From Onchidella celtica (taxonomy: Eukaryota > Mollusca > Gastropoda > Systellommatophora > Onchidiidae): a stretch of DNA of 64,000 nt. The stretch covers positions 29,737,188 through 29,801,187 of the forward strand of contig OZ007570.1 of NCBI GenBank assembly GCA_963931925.1, written 5' to 3'. Below the pieces are notes generated by a model. It saw only the letters and a program-made list of their open reading frames with translations. It was not told the DNA's origin and did not search any database. This document shows positions 1-13,034 of the stretch, in pieces (position 1 is the first letter of the stretch; the number at the start of each line of letters is the position of its first letter). Both the position numbers and the translations under genes were made by a program.

Positions 1-828
1 TGTGTATGCCAGTCTAGATTGTGGTGGATATATATACCCAAATATTTGTAACATTCAACTCGCTCAACCTCTTCATTATCAATGCTTAATGGTGGTAAAG
101 GTGCCGTATTTGTCCTAAAATCAATAACAATCTCTTTTGTTTTCTTCACATTCAAAACAAGAAAATGATCATGGCACCACTGTACAAATCTGGCTATTTC
201 TGTAATATAGGCATCTTCATCGACTGAGTTCTTGATAAGACCTTGGATGGTAGTGTCATCTGCAAATTTGATTATATGAACATTGTCAGACTCACTTCTA
301 CATTGACTGGTATAAATGGTGAAGAGGACAGGAGATAAAACGCAGCCTTGTGGCGCTCCTGTGTTCGTATAGAGAGTTGGTGACGTAAAAATACTCTGTC
401 CAACATTTAAACTTACATACTGGGGTCGATTAGTAAGGAAATCTAGTACCCACGATACAATATGTTTGTTGACATTCATTTCCAACAGTTTTGAAACAAG
501 GAGATGTGGTTGAATGGTATTGAAGGCGCTGGAAAAGTCTACGAAAAGGATTCGCGCATAGTTTTTTGGAATGTCGAGATGTTTGTAGACGTTGTCAAGA
601 AAGTATAAGATGGCATCTTCCACACCCCGTTTCTCTCGGTAAGCAAATTGCATCGGATCTTGGTGACATTCTAAAAGGGGCAATAATCGTGTCAGAACAA
701 TTCTCTCCAAGCATTTCATTACAACAGACGTTAGTGCAATCGGCCTTAAATCATTCATTTCTACTATTTTGTTCTTTTTCGGTATTATGGAAGGAGTTCC
801 GTACTCGAGCGCCAAAGACCAGAAACTA
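1..828 (-). mobile_element. LINE reverse transcriptase fragment, 5'-truncated, CR1/Rex-like
   Basis: Read on the minus strand, one frame stays open from about 828 to the window edge and encodes the catalytic core of a non-LTR reverse transcriptase. In order it shows a fingers motif NDLRPIALTSVV, motif A FVDFSSAFNTI, motif B GAPQGCVLSPVLF, the catalytic FADDT box near 250-266, and the thumb motif LNVKKTKEIVIDF. The order and wording fit the Jockey/CR1/Rex group of LINEs; the clade is a judgement by eye. The copy starts abruptly inside the protein, as expected of 5' truncation during target-primed reverse transcription, and continues beyond the window. I saw no stop in the part present, so it may be fairly young. 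It lies far from either host gene. Confidence 0.85.
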
Positions 829-1045
829 ACTAAACACAACTACCCCAGCCCCTTTTCGCCTGATTAGTCAATCTGACTACCGCCCATTGATACAAACTGA
901 CTAGACCCTCACGCCCCCAGGTCCATCTGACCATTCCATGTGTTTAAATTGATAACAGTGAAAGTGGCGCTCGAGTAAGGTACTCCTCCCAAGAATATTG
1001 TGAATGTGAATTGTGATGTCAATAAAATACCACCAGTTTAAAAAA

Positions 1046-1147
1046 CTAGATCTAGATAGTCTATATAGATCTAGATCTAGATCTAGAGTCTAGATCTAGA
1101 TAATCTAGAATCTAGATCTAGATCTAGATCTAGACTCTAGATCTAGT
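1046..1147. repeat. Self-complementary AGATCT/TCTAGA hexamer array
   Basis: The stretch is almost wholly built of overlapping AGATCT and TCTAGA palindromes, interrupted by AGTC, AATC and CTATAT variants. Because the unit is its own reverse complement, the array can fold back on itself at many registers. A second block of the same unit follows about 110 bp later. Confidence 0.9.
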
Positions 1148-1254
1148 TATCCTGCCACAGACTTGTTACATCACTTACTTTCATCTGTTTTGATTCCATT
1201 TGTAATCTGGCCTGCATATGATAGATCTACCATTATTTGCTTCAACGACCTGGA

Positions 1255-1290
1255 CCTAGATCTAGATCTAGATCTAGATCTAGACTCTAG
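1255..1290. repeat. Second AGATCT/TCTAGA hexamer block
   Basis: Same self-complementary hexamer as the block at 1046-1147, ending in the same GACTCTAG variant. The shared variant suggests the two blocks come from one array split by about 110 bp of unique sequence. Confidence 0.85.
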
Positions 1291-2043
1291 TACAGTAGTA
1301 GATCTCTAGGTAAATAAACTTGTTCACCGGTAGGCAGAACTCAACTTATGCAGGACAATTCCAAGGTAAATAAGGATAAATTTTCTGTATGAATAAAATT
1401 AAATGCAACTTTGTGGGAGTCTCTTGGGCTGCATGTTCAATACTATTACTATTTGGCAAATGAGTCTCTGACAAGAATAAAATTACTTACCAACTGGGAA
1501 CATCTGAATGTCGCCATGATGAATGAGAAGGTCACTCACCGGAAGTGGTAACCCAAAACTGAAATCGTAAACCCATAATAATGCAACGAAACAAATACGG
1601 CAGGATTCATTGCCTTCCATCTTTCTCGTGATAACGAAAGTATAAAATAATAAAGGAATTGCAACAGTTATTGCAACAGTGACCAATGGATAGTGTGGCA
1701 TGTTAAAAAAGTAATAAATCTTTACAGATGTATTTAAATGGCTCCGAACAATGCGCAGAAAATGTGTTCTAAACTAGCTTAATCAGCCTTGAGCAAATTC
1801 TTAATTTTCTTACTGTTGAAAAAAATCCAACTCTTAAATAATTATTCCTTTCCCGCAATGTGGCTTCGTTCAAATAACAACAATGGAATTGTCATCATTC
1901 GTTCATTCATTCTGTTTTTGATTCAGGTATACCGTGGGCCTCTATTTGCAGGACCAAATTTCATGATGGGTCCCACCTGTCTGGTGGGTGAATAAATCTT
2001 GTCATTTTGGGAGTTTGGGGTAATTTATCTGGGAAGCTGTAAA

Positions 2044-2231
<188 letters not shown>

Positions 2232-3131
2232 GATCGACCCCAGTGTATGAAAAGCATACAATGGGGTATGGGATATCTGGGAAATACGTTAGATTTAAAA
2301 CGGTTTGTTTTTTCGACAAAAATCCTTAAAATATAGAAATCGACTGAATCGATTGTAAGCTGTAAATCTAATGAACAGTGATACAGTCCATGCAAAATGC
2401 TGCTTAATTTTTTTATTTTTTTGTAGCACCAAGGCCTTTTCATCTCTATTGTACGCTCGCACACGGAGGTTGTGGGGAGAGGGGTGCGAAGTCAAACATA
2501 CCAAAGAGTGCATGGAGGAGGTAAGAGATTCAAAAGATCGGTAAAAATCGAACCTGTTACGCATTTTGTGGATGACCCTGTAACCGCCACAGAGAGGAAA
2601 ACTATTAGTTAAATAAACTGTGAGATCCCACTCGGGGAAGTGGGCATAAAATCTAAGATACAGAGGACAATAAAAAATATATATATATTAAAATATATTA
2701 TTGTTCAGTTTCACGATGCCTTGAAGATAAAGGCCGTTCTGCGTCGACAAAGCGTGGAGATCCAGAGGATTTAGATTATCAGCCTGACAGTGCATGGTAT
2801 TTGTTTGCACAAGGAAGAGGGCTTCGGGTGTAACAGACAAGTAGGCATACCGTACGGTACCGATTACTGGTAGGCCCACTGTGAAAAACATGTTTTAGTA
2901 AGGTTACTGCCGGGATAAAATAATTTTTTAAAAAAGGTTCTGGAATGATCTGGAACTTTGTCGCACATTGGTCATTATACTGCTTATGGCATATCAATTT
3001 TCATTTTCATTTAGAAGAACTATATCCTTCTCAAAGACAATATAACTAGAGTTAATGTGTCTAATGTGTCCTTATGCCCATTATTTCCAATAGCAAATTT
3101 GTCAGTTACTGTAGGCCTACTTACTTTGGTA
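2232..3131. other. Non-coding stretch, nothing recognised
   Basis: AT-rich sequence with short unrelated open frames. I see no domain, splice-bounded exon, tRNA-like head or terminal inverted repeat. Confidence 0.4.
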
Positions 3132-3414
3132 TTACTTTGGTGTAGAACCAGCCTCCTCGCACTCGGGACACACCCAAACGTGCTCAGCTCTCCGCGCCAT
3201 CATGTCGGACAAGGTCTTCTCAAGTACTAACAACTCCAGTAAGATGTTGATTGAACAGTCGTCTTGCAGTACCACACAACCGGCTCTTGACTCCACAGCC
3301 TCTCTGATGCCCAAACAGTTTTATACGTTCGATGGTGTCCCCGTCTTCTTGTGGTGCTGTTTCTCTCAAAGCTGCGAGAATTTCATTTTCCCCGAGACTA
3401 AGAGAGCCTTGCAT
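3132..3414 (-). other. Unrecognised coding-like segment, possible exon or retropseudogene
   Basis: Two overlapping minus-strand frames give protein-like, locally amphipathic sequence: an upstream part with NEILAALRETAPQEDGD and a downstream part with INILLELLVLEKTLSD, ending in CPECEEAGSTPK and a stop. The second reads like helical-repeat protein, but the two parts are in different frames and no clean splice pair joins them here. It could be a broken processed copy or chance. I do not recognise the family and assign no function. Confidence 0.2.
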
Positions 3415-3420
3415 TGGGGC

Positions 3421-6400
3421 CTAACTATCTCATAGTCAAGTTTGACTGACAAGCAGTCTAGACTATGTCAAGTTAAGGTTAAGAGAATCACTTCCTCATT
3501 CCTCTAAGCAAACGCCATGTAGGAGTAATCTCTGTGTTGTTGTCTATTATGATTAGGCCTACGGTAAAATGAACACATGTATTTAAAATGTGCAAGCTTC
3601 TTCATTCTCCCATCTCTGCGTGCGTGTGTGTGTGCGCGCGCGTAATTTTTGTCTCACTTCTTCCCCTTTTTCTTCATACTAGACGTCTCGATCCATGTGC
3701 AAATTTATCCATTACTTTTTACACTTTAAATGGACGTTTAAACTCAAACTGTGAAATTTAAAGGGCAACGGAAATAAAAATGTTTTCACCCTGGATTCCC
3801 ATCCGATGGCGGGCGTTAGGCCCTACCGGTGCTTTTGATATCGTTTACCAATAAAGAAAACCCGCTTTTGACTACTCAGTCTTGAATCTTCACTTCTAGT
3901 TCAAAGCAGTACAGTGGTCACGTTTACCACGTTTACGTAACAAACTTTTGTAAGTGCATTTGCAGGTGATGAGTTATGACCATAGATATACGCTACTAAA
4001 CGGTTATGACATTATTAATATAACTTCTTTCTTCAGATTTCGAATTAATGAGAATATTAAGATTTTATGGGATAAGATGAAGAGCTGAAACCTCTGGTTG
4101 ATTGGTTAAAAACTTTGTACCCTTGTAAGGGTTTTTCTTTAATTCTTTTTCATGATTTCTACCGATTTCTTGCGTTGCTACCATTGCGGTTTTGTTTTTG
4201 TTTTGTTTTTTAGTCAGACGTAATTCAGGATGGTGACTATATAAACTCAACAATTCAGACCTCATATTCATTTTAATCAAATTTTGACAACCTCGAATTT
4301 ACACAACAATGTACCCAGACTGCTGAAATGTTTCGTCACCACACAAATTGCAAACCTTTCGTTTCTACTGCCAGTCGGTGTGCGTCATGAGCAAATGTTT
4401 AAGTAAGGGAAAGGCAATTGGCAACTGTTGGTACTGTATGTGTGACTTCAAAAGAAATCTGGCGCGATCCTGGCAGAAACGGTCGGAATACGGAGACCCG
4501 GAAATGTGCAGTCAAACAACAGTGACTTATCCATCGGGGACTTTCAAACTTTATATTATCGGCGACATAATAGTCTGAGGCCTAAATGATAAAAAGCTGA
4601 AACTAATAAGAAAAAAACAACCACAAAAACAGAAACACAGATGGCTTACACAGTAATAGCAGTGTCAAATCGCATAAGACAAAAGAAAGGTGCCATGAGT
4701 GTATAGACACTTATTTAAGAAAAAAAAAACAACAACAAAAATCCTAGTCATTTTTTTCCACGGACTTTATGGGAACATCATGTATGTTTTGGTCTTTGTA
4801 AAGTCCGCTTTGTCTGTTTGTTCATAAGTCTTTGTATTTTGCCACCGCCAGACTATCCATCCGCTTGATTTTGTCTCCCCTCTCATTGCTGCAGTCTCCC
4901 TCTTTCCTCTCCGTCCCCTTCCTTCACCAAGTAAACACTCTACGTCATTCTGTTAAAAAAAAAAGTTGAATACTATTTACAAATACAACGAAGCTCTGAA
5001 AATCAAAGGATTCAGAAAGACATGGGTAAATGGATAAGAGATTGAGTTTTCCTGTTGTTTTCGGTGTCTTTAGAACAATGTGTGGAAAAAATAATGTAGT
5101 CAAACTGGAGCGTGTCTTGCAGGAGCAGATTCATCTGACTTGAAGAGGTCCGGAAACTGAATTCTCCATAATCTGTAAATGTTCTAAATATGAAAATGAA
5201 CATTTTGGACAAACCGTTTATGTATGTACCAGGGGAGTAATCAGGATTTAAATGTATGATGAAAACTATAAGATACTGATACTGATATGATTACACGATT
5301 TTTGTCCCTTGAAACCAAAGAAATTTGGGTTACTAAAGTACATCTCATCGTCTGCTGAATCTCATTTTGTTAGAATACGCAGCTAGCTACAAATTAACAG
5401 CTCTCAGTAAGACGTGTGTTTCTATGTGTAACAATCAATACACAGAATATTTATCTTCGTGATAGCTATAATAAGTTTCAGTTGTCCGCCTAATTAATAT
5501 TGGTTCGACACACAAAGACCGCCACATTCTGGATTTTCACTGTCCACAGGTCTCGCTCCGATGACCACCGCATTCATTTCCACCAGGAAATCGGTAAAAG
5601 ATCTGCCATTTTATGGATACAGCGGCGTCGTAATCTTTTGTGTCACTGAGGCCTTTGTTCCAGTTTCGGAGGTGTTCTATTCGGTTTTTTTTTTTTTTTT
5701 TGGAAAGAAGAGGTTACTGTATGTCACTTTCCATATAATAGCACTAAAATTGAATCGTATCATTTACGTAATCATGTAGGATGTCTGAATTGGTTTACAG
5801 ATATCCATAAATTATATAAAAACAGTGTATGTATCCCACGATATGATCAATACTTTAAGTGTCTAAAGCATGATGTATTTAAGTAGAGAGCCGCAGATGA
5901 ACGGCTTAACTTATGAGTATTCTTTGGTTTAATAGTTCGTGTAGTGCTCTCTCTGACATGTAACAAAACAGTTGCATAATAAAATACATAACAGGCGGAG
6001 TACCTGAAAAGGCCATCAACGATCAAAAGTGGAGATGTTCACTGAACCTAATTCTTGCGACAATTCTACGCCCCTGGATTACCATTGACCATTGGATAAA
6101 GCGCGGATTTTCCCAACTGTTCCGCTTCATTGGTTGTCTGATCTCCCCTACGTCAGGAACCCTAGTTCAATCAGCATGGAGAAAAAAAATACAAAAGAAA
6201 CAGTCCATGTATTATTTCATAAGCGACTTCAGCCTTCGCACCACCAGGACACACCACCACCCTATTATTTGTAGGCACTGGACCACAAGACGTTCACTGG
6301 TGCGTGCAGTAGGAATTATGAGCAATGCGCGGGTTCGCACTTCTACCGAATGCGTTCTCACAGTCACAGGAAGTGTGGACAACTGTGGACTAGACCAATA

Positions 6401-7439
6401 GAGAGTTGGAGACCGAGAAAACAATCTCTTTCACCATACACTTCTTTCCTGGATCTAAATTCGCTGTTTTTTGGTGACACTGACACTATTTAGACTGACG
6501 CTTAAGTAGTTTTTAGTGTTCTCTTGTTTGTGGAAATAAATATTGGGTAAGTTGACCATGGTACCAGAACCGGTAGACATCTTTCTTTATTTCAAACAAG
6601 CTGAATAGTCCAGCTATGCCTTGTCTGACAAAAATACGTTTTCCTGAGACACTTGAGAAAACCTTAGGCTCACAAGAAAAGAAATTAATAAACAAAAAAT
6701 AACCCATAATTATATCGTTTTCGTGGACACCATGGTAGGTGGCAGAGAATTGTTTGGTTGTTTTTTTTTTCTGAGACAATTTTCATAGCCTACTCATTTA
6801 TCCAATATGTCCTGTAAACTCCAAAATGGCTTGGATTAGTCTATAACTTGATAATTAACTTCGGATTAAATAAAGAAATATCTTGTTTATGAACATTTTA
6901 CGAGCAAAAAAAAAACATAATTCCATAACGACCATGACAAATTAAAAGCACATTCAACAGTCAGTTTTTCCTGAAAATCTATCAAAAGTTCGCGCAAAGC
7001 AAGATTTAAGGACCAAACCTCATGCAGATCTTTAAAATGGCATCGGTATCATTCACAATTATCTTTTTGTCTTTTTCAATTCAATTACTTATTCGCCTAG
7101 CTATTTACTTTGTAACTTATTTATTTTAGGTGTGAGAAATACATTTATAAATTTGGAGATTGTAAAATCTGAGATAGATCTAGTTGTATCATATCATATT
7201 AATATTAGGCTTATGTACATATATCTTAACCCTAGCCCTGCCAGTAGCCCAAGAACTTGTCCAATTGTTTAGTGCTACTCTGTCAAATATAATGGAATCA
7301 GCTTTACAGAAAATAAATACTTTGTTATGGTTTCTGTTGGGTGGAGAGTGGTCCCATTACTACTAAACTGCCAATGGCGTGTCAGTCATCCCACGCCTGA
7401 CACCAAAAATGTCGGAATGGGTGATTGGTGGGCACGTTT
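3421..7439. other. Non-coding stretch, nothing recognised
   Basis: About 4 kb of AT-rich DNA with short homopolymer runs (T-run near 5685-5701, A-runs near 4720 and 6909) and a GT/GC run near 3622-3642. No exon, transposon end or RNA gene could be supported. Confidence 0.4.
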
Positions 7440-7976
7440 GATAGGGTCTCCTCCTGTTCTACATTACTGGGCACTTTTGGTAGGGTTTCCTCCTGTCCTA
7501 CATTACTGGACACTTTTTGGTGGGGTGTCCCCCTGTTCTACATTACTGGGCACTTTTGGTAGGGTCTCCCCCTGTCCTACATTACTGGGCACTTTTGGTA
7601 GGGTCTCCTCCAGTCCTACAATACTAGGCACTTTTGGTAGGGTCTCCTCCTGTCCTACATTTTACTGGACACTTTTGGTAGGGTCTCCTCCTGTCCTACA
7701 TTACTGGGCACTTTTGGTAGGATCTCCTCCAGTCCTACATTACTAGGCACTTTTGGTAGGGTTTCTTCCTGTCCTACATTACTAGGCACTTTTTGGTAGG
7801 GTCTCCTCCAGTCTTACATTGGCACTTTTTGGTAGGGTCTCCTCCAGTCCTACATTACTAGGCACTTTTGGTAGGGTTTCTTCCAGTCCTACATTAATAG
7901 GCACTTTTGGTAGGGTTTCTTCCTGTCCTACATTACTGGGCACTTTTGGTTGGGTTTCTTCCTGTCCTACATTACT
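7440..7976. repeat. 39-bp minisatellite, about 14 imperfect copies
   Basis: A unit of about 39 bp is repeated head to tail. Each unit contains a landmark GGCACTTTTGGTAGGGT followed by TCCTCC(T/A)GTCCTACATTACT. Copies differ by a few substitutions and 1-3 base indels, so two plus-strand frames stay open by chance and read like repeats of ALLVGSPPVLHYW. The right flank (about 7977-8045) continues into sequence that resembles the unexpanded relative at 12405-12560, which shows where the expansion took place. Confidence 0.93.
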
Positions 7977-10093
7977 ATTGTCTTGCGTTTTCCTTGCACT
8001 ATGTGACCGTTATCGTGTCGACTTGCTTCCTCCAATGTCAGTCTCAAACTCAGAACTCAGAGGGAAGAGATGCTTGGGTGGGATACTTTATTCTGATATA
8101 GATCTATTGGGTTCTACATTGACGTTAACCATAGCAAGAACACTTGATAACAGGAGTCGCTTCACATTCATTTGTTCCCGTTTCTTTACGCGCGAAAACT
8201 ATTTCTAATAAGAAGAAGAAGAAAAAAAAAATCGTAACCTCTCACATTTCATTGCCAATGCATGCTCCAAATATATACGGTACTAAACTGACAAGATTAC
8301 CAATGACAGCTCTAAAAAATTTTGCAGAACAAAATTTCAAGAGGATCACAAAGAAGGAACGAAGGCCACAATGAGACCGGAAAGAAAACAGACGGACACT
8401 AGAGAAATATTGGAAGCTGCCTAATTGATAGAAATTGGAAAGGCGGAAATAGCTCAGTTAAACAAGTAACGTAAAGAAGCAGACGTAAAAGAGGGAATAG
8501 TGAAATTAATCAATAAATCGACAGAGATGCTCTGAAATAGTGAAAAGGTTCAGAAAAGAGACTGGCGAATGAAAGAGAGAGCGCCTAGCTAAACAAACAA
8601 ACAGCTAATCAACAAAGTAAGTTATCAATCCTACCTCTGAAGGGGAAGCTGATGAATGGATTCAACGGTGATCGGTCAATCAACTGAGAATGTATGGATG
8701 GGTGGATCGATCGATAGTTTGGTCGATTTTTTTTTTTTTAACGTTCTTCGTTTTAATATTTAGAGCTATCCAGGGATTAAATGTATTATTCAGATAATCA
8801 ATCCTACTGCTCACATAATTTGTTTCAGTGGCGTTAATATATCTGAAATGTTCTTCCATTATTTCAGAATAATAATCTTCCAGAATCATGATATCAGTGT
8901 ATTAGTCCCGTCTAAGAATGCGTCCAACTGATAGAAAACATTCTCGGCAAAGAGCAAGACAAACTGAAGGTGTCAACTCTTTGTACTTTTTTTCTCATGA
9001 CAAAATTTCTGAAAGTAACCCTCACTTTCGTCATGATTTCTAAAGATCCATTACTGGTAGTTGAAGTCACTTTGGGTTTTAACCTTTTAGAGGCACGAGT
9101 GCCAGGTATAAAATAATATTCAAGTACAGAACTGTGACTTTTTAACAGAGAGCAAGCAATACCTCATGCAGCGCCGCATACTTCAACCATCTGTGTCGAC
9201 AGGGTTTATTGTCAACATATTATCATAATAAGATTTAAATTGTAAAAATAAACCAAAAAAAAACAACAAACAAATGTGGTATTGACAATGTAGTTAAAAG
9301 GTCTTTCAGATATATTTTTTAAAATTTAAATCTGCCTTTTTTCCAATACTATGACACAGAGAATTATGGCGAACGAATCACCAAGTACAGGAAAGGGACG
9401 GGGGAGGGAGGGCAAGAAATGAAAGCATGAGAAGAGTGGACAAGTACAAAATTAGAAAGATGAGGAGGGGGGGGGGGTGAGGTGGAGTTTTGAATAAAGA
9501 GGAATAATTTCTCTACCTAATTTGTTACTCTTTATCAAAGGTACCTAAACTTGTAAATGCCTCAGTTTCGCAGGGCCTACAGCCTTAGTCTGGGTCCCTC
9601 GAGAAACAAAGATCTTCACACAAATAAATGCCTCAACTGGAGAGCAGAAAAATCCTACAAATAATTTCTATAACCGTAAATTCACAAGGCTGAAAGTAAA
9701 ACTGTCAGATACTGGACTATTGCCGAGACGGGGGATTGGCTGCCCTCATGTAAAAAAGCGGATAAATCGTACTTAAGCGATTTCAGGCCGTGCGGGAACA
9801 AAGTGGACAATTCGATCTGTTCTCGATACCCGGGGATAATGATTATGATTGATGAGTGGATCGATAGGAGCCATTGTTGACATTTGGGTATGATCTGGCT
9901 CGTTGTGAGTAGGGGTTTGGCTGTGTACGTGTGTGTGTGTGTAGGGGGGAGGGGTGGGGATGGCGGGAGAAATTTTTTGCCCTGGGTAGGAAGGAGAGTG
10001 GGTGTTGTAGGTTTTATTATCGGGGAAAAGGATGAGAGACAAATACTGTAAGAAAGAGAAAAGGAGTGGAAGAGGATTCTTAAGTTCGGGTCA
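7977..10093. other. Non-coding stretch with A- and G-rich tracts
   Basis: Purine-rich DNA at about 8340-8640, a G-run near 9467-9477 and a short GT run near 9928-9942. No protein family, splice-bounded exon or transposon terminus was recognised. Confidence 0.4.
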
Positions 10094-10095
10094 AT

Positions 10096-10126
<31 letters not shown>

Positions 10127-10130
10127 TTTT
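10094..10130. repeat. (ATTT)n microsatellite
   Basis: Nine or so uninterrupted units of the tetranucleotide ATTT. Confidence 0.95.
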
Positions 10131-10432
10131 GGTTTCTTCAATGTGTATTTTCTGACTGTCCAACATAACTTCTTAATTAAGCCACAAACAGCTTTACACA
10201 TTTAGAGTCTATCTGGTACAGTTACTAGAAACTGTTTAACTGGCCTTTAGTATGAACGCAAGAAATCGCAAGAAAGAGTTGTAGGCCTAACAGTAACAAA
10301 GAGATCGGTCTTTCCGGTTATCCGAGACAGCCTCAGGTCTAGTGGCGTTGCCACATCGGCGATTGTTCGCTTCACGTAATGTCTCGTCCATTTATTCTAC
10401 ATTATTTCTGCAAAGGTTGGGGCATGCGGGCA

Positions 10433-10433
<1 letters not shown>

Positions 10434-10502
<69 letters not shown>

Positions 10503-10523
10503 ATCTATCTATCTATCTATCTA

Positions 10524-10611
<88 letters not shown>

Positions 10612-10718
10612 TCTATCAATCTATCTATCTATCTGCCTGTCCGTCTGTCCGTTCTTCTGCCTGTCTGTCTATTTGTCTATCTGCCAGCATGTCTATTTGC
10701 CTGTCCGTCCGACTGTCT

Positions 10719-10750
<32 letters not shown>

Positions 10751-10752
10751 CC
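10434..10752. repeat. Compound (CTAT)n/(CTGT)n microsatellite
   Basis: CTAT units give way to about 20 CTGT units and return to CTAT, with interruptions near 10500, 10616 and 10636-10720. The serine/leucine/tyrosine/cysteine open frame across it is a repeat artefact. Confidence 0.97.
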
Positions 10753-11180
10753 TATCAGCCAATCACAAAAATACCATCAGCGGATTTGTCTTAGCCTCAT
10801 TTTCTCATCATTTTATTATCATCCACAGATTATTGAGACGCCTCTTGCTGCTCACAGGTCTTCCTGCAACCCCAGCGTCGCCCGCTCACTCGACACTGTA
10901 CACCCACGTTCTCACTGGTAGTACTGGTACCACCAGACTTCATTCATCAGGGTTCTCATTCATGCTTGCTGTGTGTTGACGTCGGATATGTAACTTCTGT
11001 GAGTTTGTAGCGGGGACAGGAACAATGAATAGTGCGTGAGTTCATTGTCCGTGGATTATGAAGAGGGTGAGCGTAGGTCAAAGTTGGAAGTTCACATGGT
11101 GTGTGAACTTCGGTGGAGTATGAGGAGGGGAACAAAAGCAACATGGGCGTTACTTAGCCCGTGGTCTCTCGGTGAGTACA
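10753..11180. other. Non-coding spacer between two satellite arrays
   Basis: Unique sequence with no recognised gene or element; open frames here are extensions of the repeat-encoded frames on either side. Confidence 0.4.
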
Positions 11181-11779
11181 TTCATCCATCCGTTTATTCA
11201 TCCATTTGTCCATCCATCCATTCATCCATCCGTTTATTCATCCATTTGTCCATCCATCCATTCATCCATCCGTTTATTCATCCATTTGTCCATCCATCCA
11301 TTCATCCATCCGTTTATTCATCCATTTGTTCATCCATCCATTCATCCATCCGTTTATTCATCCATTTGTCCATCCATCCATTCATCCATCCGTTTATTCA
11401 TCCATTTGTCCATCCATCCATTCATCCATCCGTTTATTCATCCATTTGTCCATCCATCCATTCATCCATCCGTTTATTCATCCATTTGTCCATCCATCCA
11501 TTCATCCATCCGTTTATTCATCCATTTGTCCATCCATCCATTCATCCATCCGTTTATTCATCCATTTGTCCATCCATCCATTCATCCATCCGTTTATTCA
11601 TCCATTTGTCCATCCATCCATTCATCCATCCGTTTATTCATCCATTTGTCCATCCATCCATTCATCCATCCGTTTATTCATCCATTTGTCCATCCATCCA
11701 TTCATCCATCCGTTTATTCATCCATTTGTCCATCCATCCATTCATCCATCCGTTTATCATCCATTTGTCCATCCATCCA
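11181..11779. repeat. 40-bp higher-order repeat of CATC-type units, 15 copies
   Basis: From 11181 the sequence repeats every 40 bp. Each unit has landmarks TTCATCCATCCGTTTATTCA and then CCATTTGTC. Fourteen units fill 11181-11740 with almost no change (one T for C near 11330), and the 15th is shortened by one base. The near identity points to recent amplification or homogenisation. Because 40 is not a multiple of three, all three plus-strand frames read through as His/Pro/Ser/Ile-rich pseudo-protein. Confidence 0.97.
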
Positions 11780-12330
11780 TTCATCCATCTAAATATCCGT
11801 ACACTCACCCATCATTCAGTCATCCATCAGTACATTCATCCATCCATCCACCCATCTGTCTATTCATCCGTCCATCCATCCATCCACCCATCCATCCATC
11901 TATTCCATCCATTCGTCTACCCATCCATCCGTCTACCCATCCATCCAACCAGCCACCCGTGCGTCTATCCATTCATCCACCCATCTGTGCATCCATCCAT
12001 CCAACCAGCCACCCGTCCATCCATCCATCCATCCATCCACCCACCCATCCATCCAACCAGCCACCCGTGCATCTGTCCATTCATCCATTCATCCGTGCAT
12101 CCATCCATCCATCTATCCACCCTCCTCCATCCATCCATCCACCCAACCTTCCTTCCACCCATCCATCCACCCACCCATCCATCCATCCACCCATCCGTTC
12201 ACCCAACCTTCCTTCCACCGATCCATCCACCCATCCACCCATCCATCCATCCATCCACCCATCCATCTACCCACCCATCCATCCATCCACCCATCCGTTC
12301 ACCCATCTACCCACTCATCCTATCATTCTA
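11780..12330. repeat. Degenerate (CATC)n array
   Basis: Continuation of the 40-bp array into irregular CATC, CACC and CAACCAGCCACC variants, without the 40-bp periodicity. Longer local duplications such as TTCACCCAACCTTCCTTCCA recur. It looks like an older, unhomogenised flank of the array. Confidence 0.9.
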
Positions 12331-12404
12331 TCCAGTATCTCATTTCGCGCCAGATCTCTAGTAACACTATCCCATCACAGTTTTTGGCTTGAGGTAAAAT
12401 GATT

Positions 12405-12560
12405 CTCCTTTCGTGCGGGTGGTTGATGGGCAATTCTGGTAGGATCTCTTTCTGTCCTATCAGTCTGCTACATTCTGTCTATCATCTTGGTTCTGTCCAC
12501 ACAATGTGGTCTTTATCGTGTCCACGCTACTAGCTTTCTCCAAACAAACTCAGGGTCATT
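12405..12560. repeat. Unexpanded relative of the 39-bp minisatellite locus
   Basis: Starting near GTGGTTGATGGGCAATTCTGG, this stretch matches the 7.4-8.05 kb locus in order: a single TGGTAGGATCTCTTTCTGTCC unit-like core, then the TTATCGTGTC and TCTCCAA landmarks that follow the minisatellite there. It has about one unit rather than 14. The parent is therefore a dispersed repeat in which one internal segment became a tandem array. Confidence 0.6.
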
Positions 12561-12979
12561 TTCCTGTTGCGTCATATGCCTCTACTGTCATAGTCAGTAT
12601 ATAAGGTCAAGCTTCTTTTGATTGTCAAAATGTGGCAAAATAAAAAGTTGTAGGTAGCAAAGCCTCGGGTAAGAAAAATACAGTAACGATACAGTATAAC
12701 GCTAAAGAAAAGGAAAACCAAATCAAGCTTTCGATTGACTTGATCTTCTTCGGACTAAATAATGTAACATCGACCGGAGCTTGATTTGTTTTTCCTTTTC
12801 CTTTGGGATTTATTGTATTGTTTCTTTTATTATTCCTTACACGAGGCTTTGCTGCAAACAACTTTTTCTTTATCCCATATTTTGACTTGGCTTCAAGCCT
12901 TGCTGCGACCCCCTTCCCTTGATTGGTAGATCTGGGGTTTTCATCCTATTACTGATTTTCCTCATTTTATTATTCCCAC

Positions 12980-12981
<2 letters not shown>
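12561..12981. other. Non-coding stretch, nothing recognised
   Basis: No domain, repeat terminus or exon was recognised. The frame open across 12919-13435 is hydrophobic low-complexity sequence driven by the TC tract. Confidence 0.4.

Positions 12982-13034
<53 letters not shown>

Larger units (their letters stand above)
829..2043. other. Non-coding stretch with TCTAGA repeat blocks
   Basis: No exon or recognised element was found between the LINE and the GATA microsatellite apart from the two palindromic repeat blocks listed separately. Short open frames here have no recognisable protein. Confidence 0.5.

Noticed and set aside
10379-10921. 180-codon Ser/Leu/Cys/Tyr frame
   Set aside because: Product of the CTAT/CTGT microsatellite.
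11036-12402. Open frames of 441, 398 and 206 codons, rich in His/Pro/Ser/Ile
   Set aside because: They are translations of CATC-type tandem repeats open in all three plus frames; there is no real protein signal outside the array.
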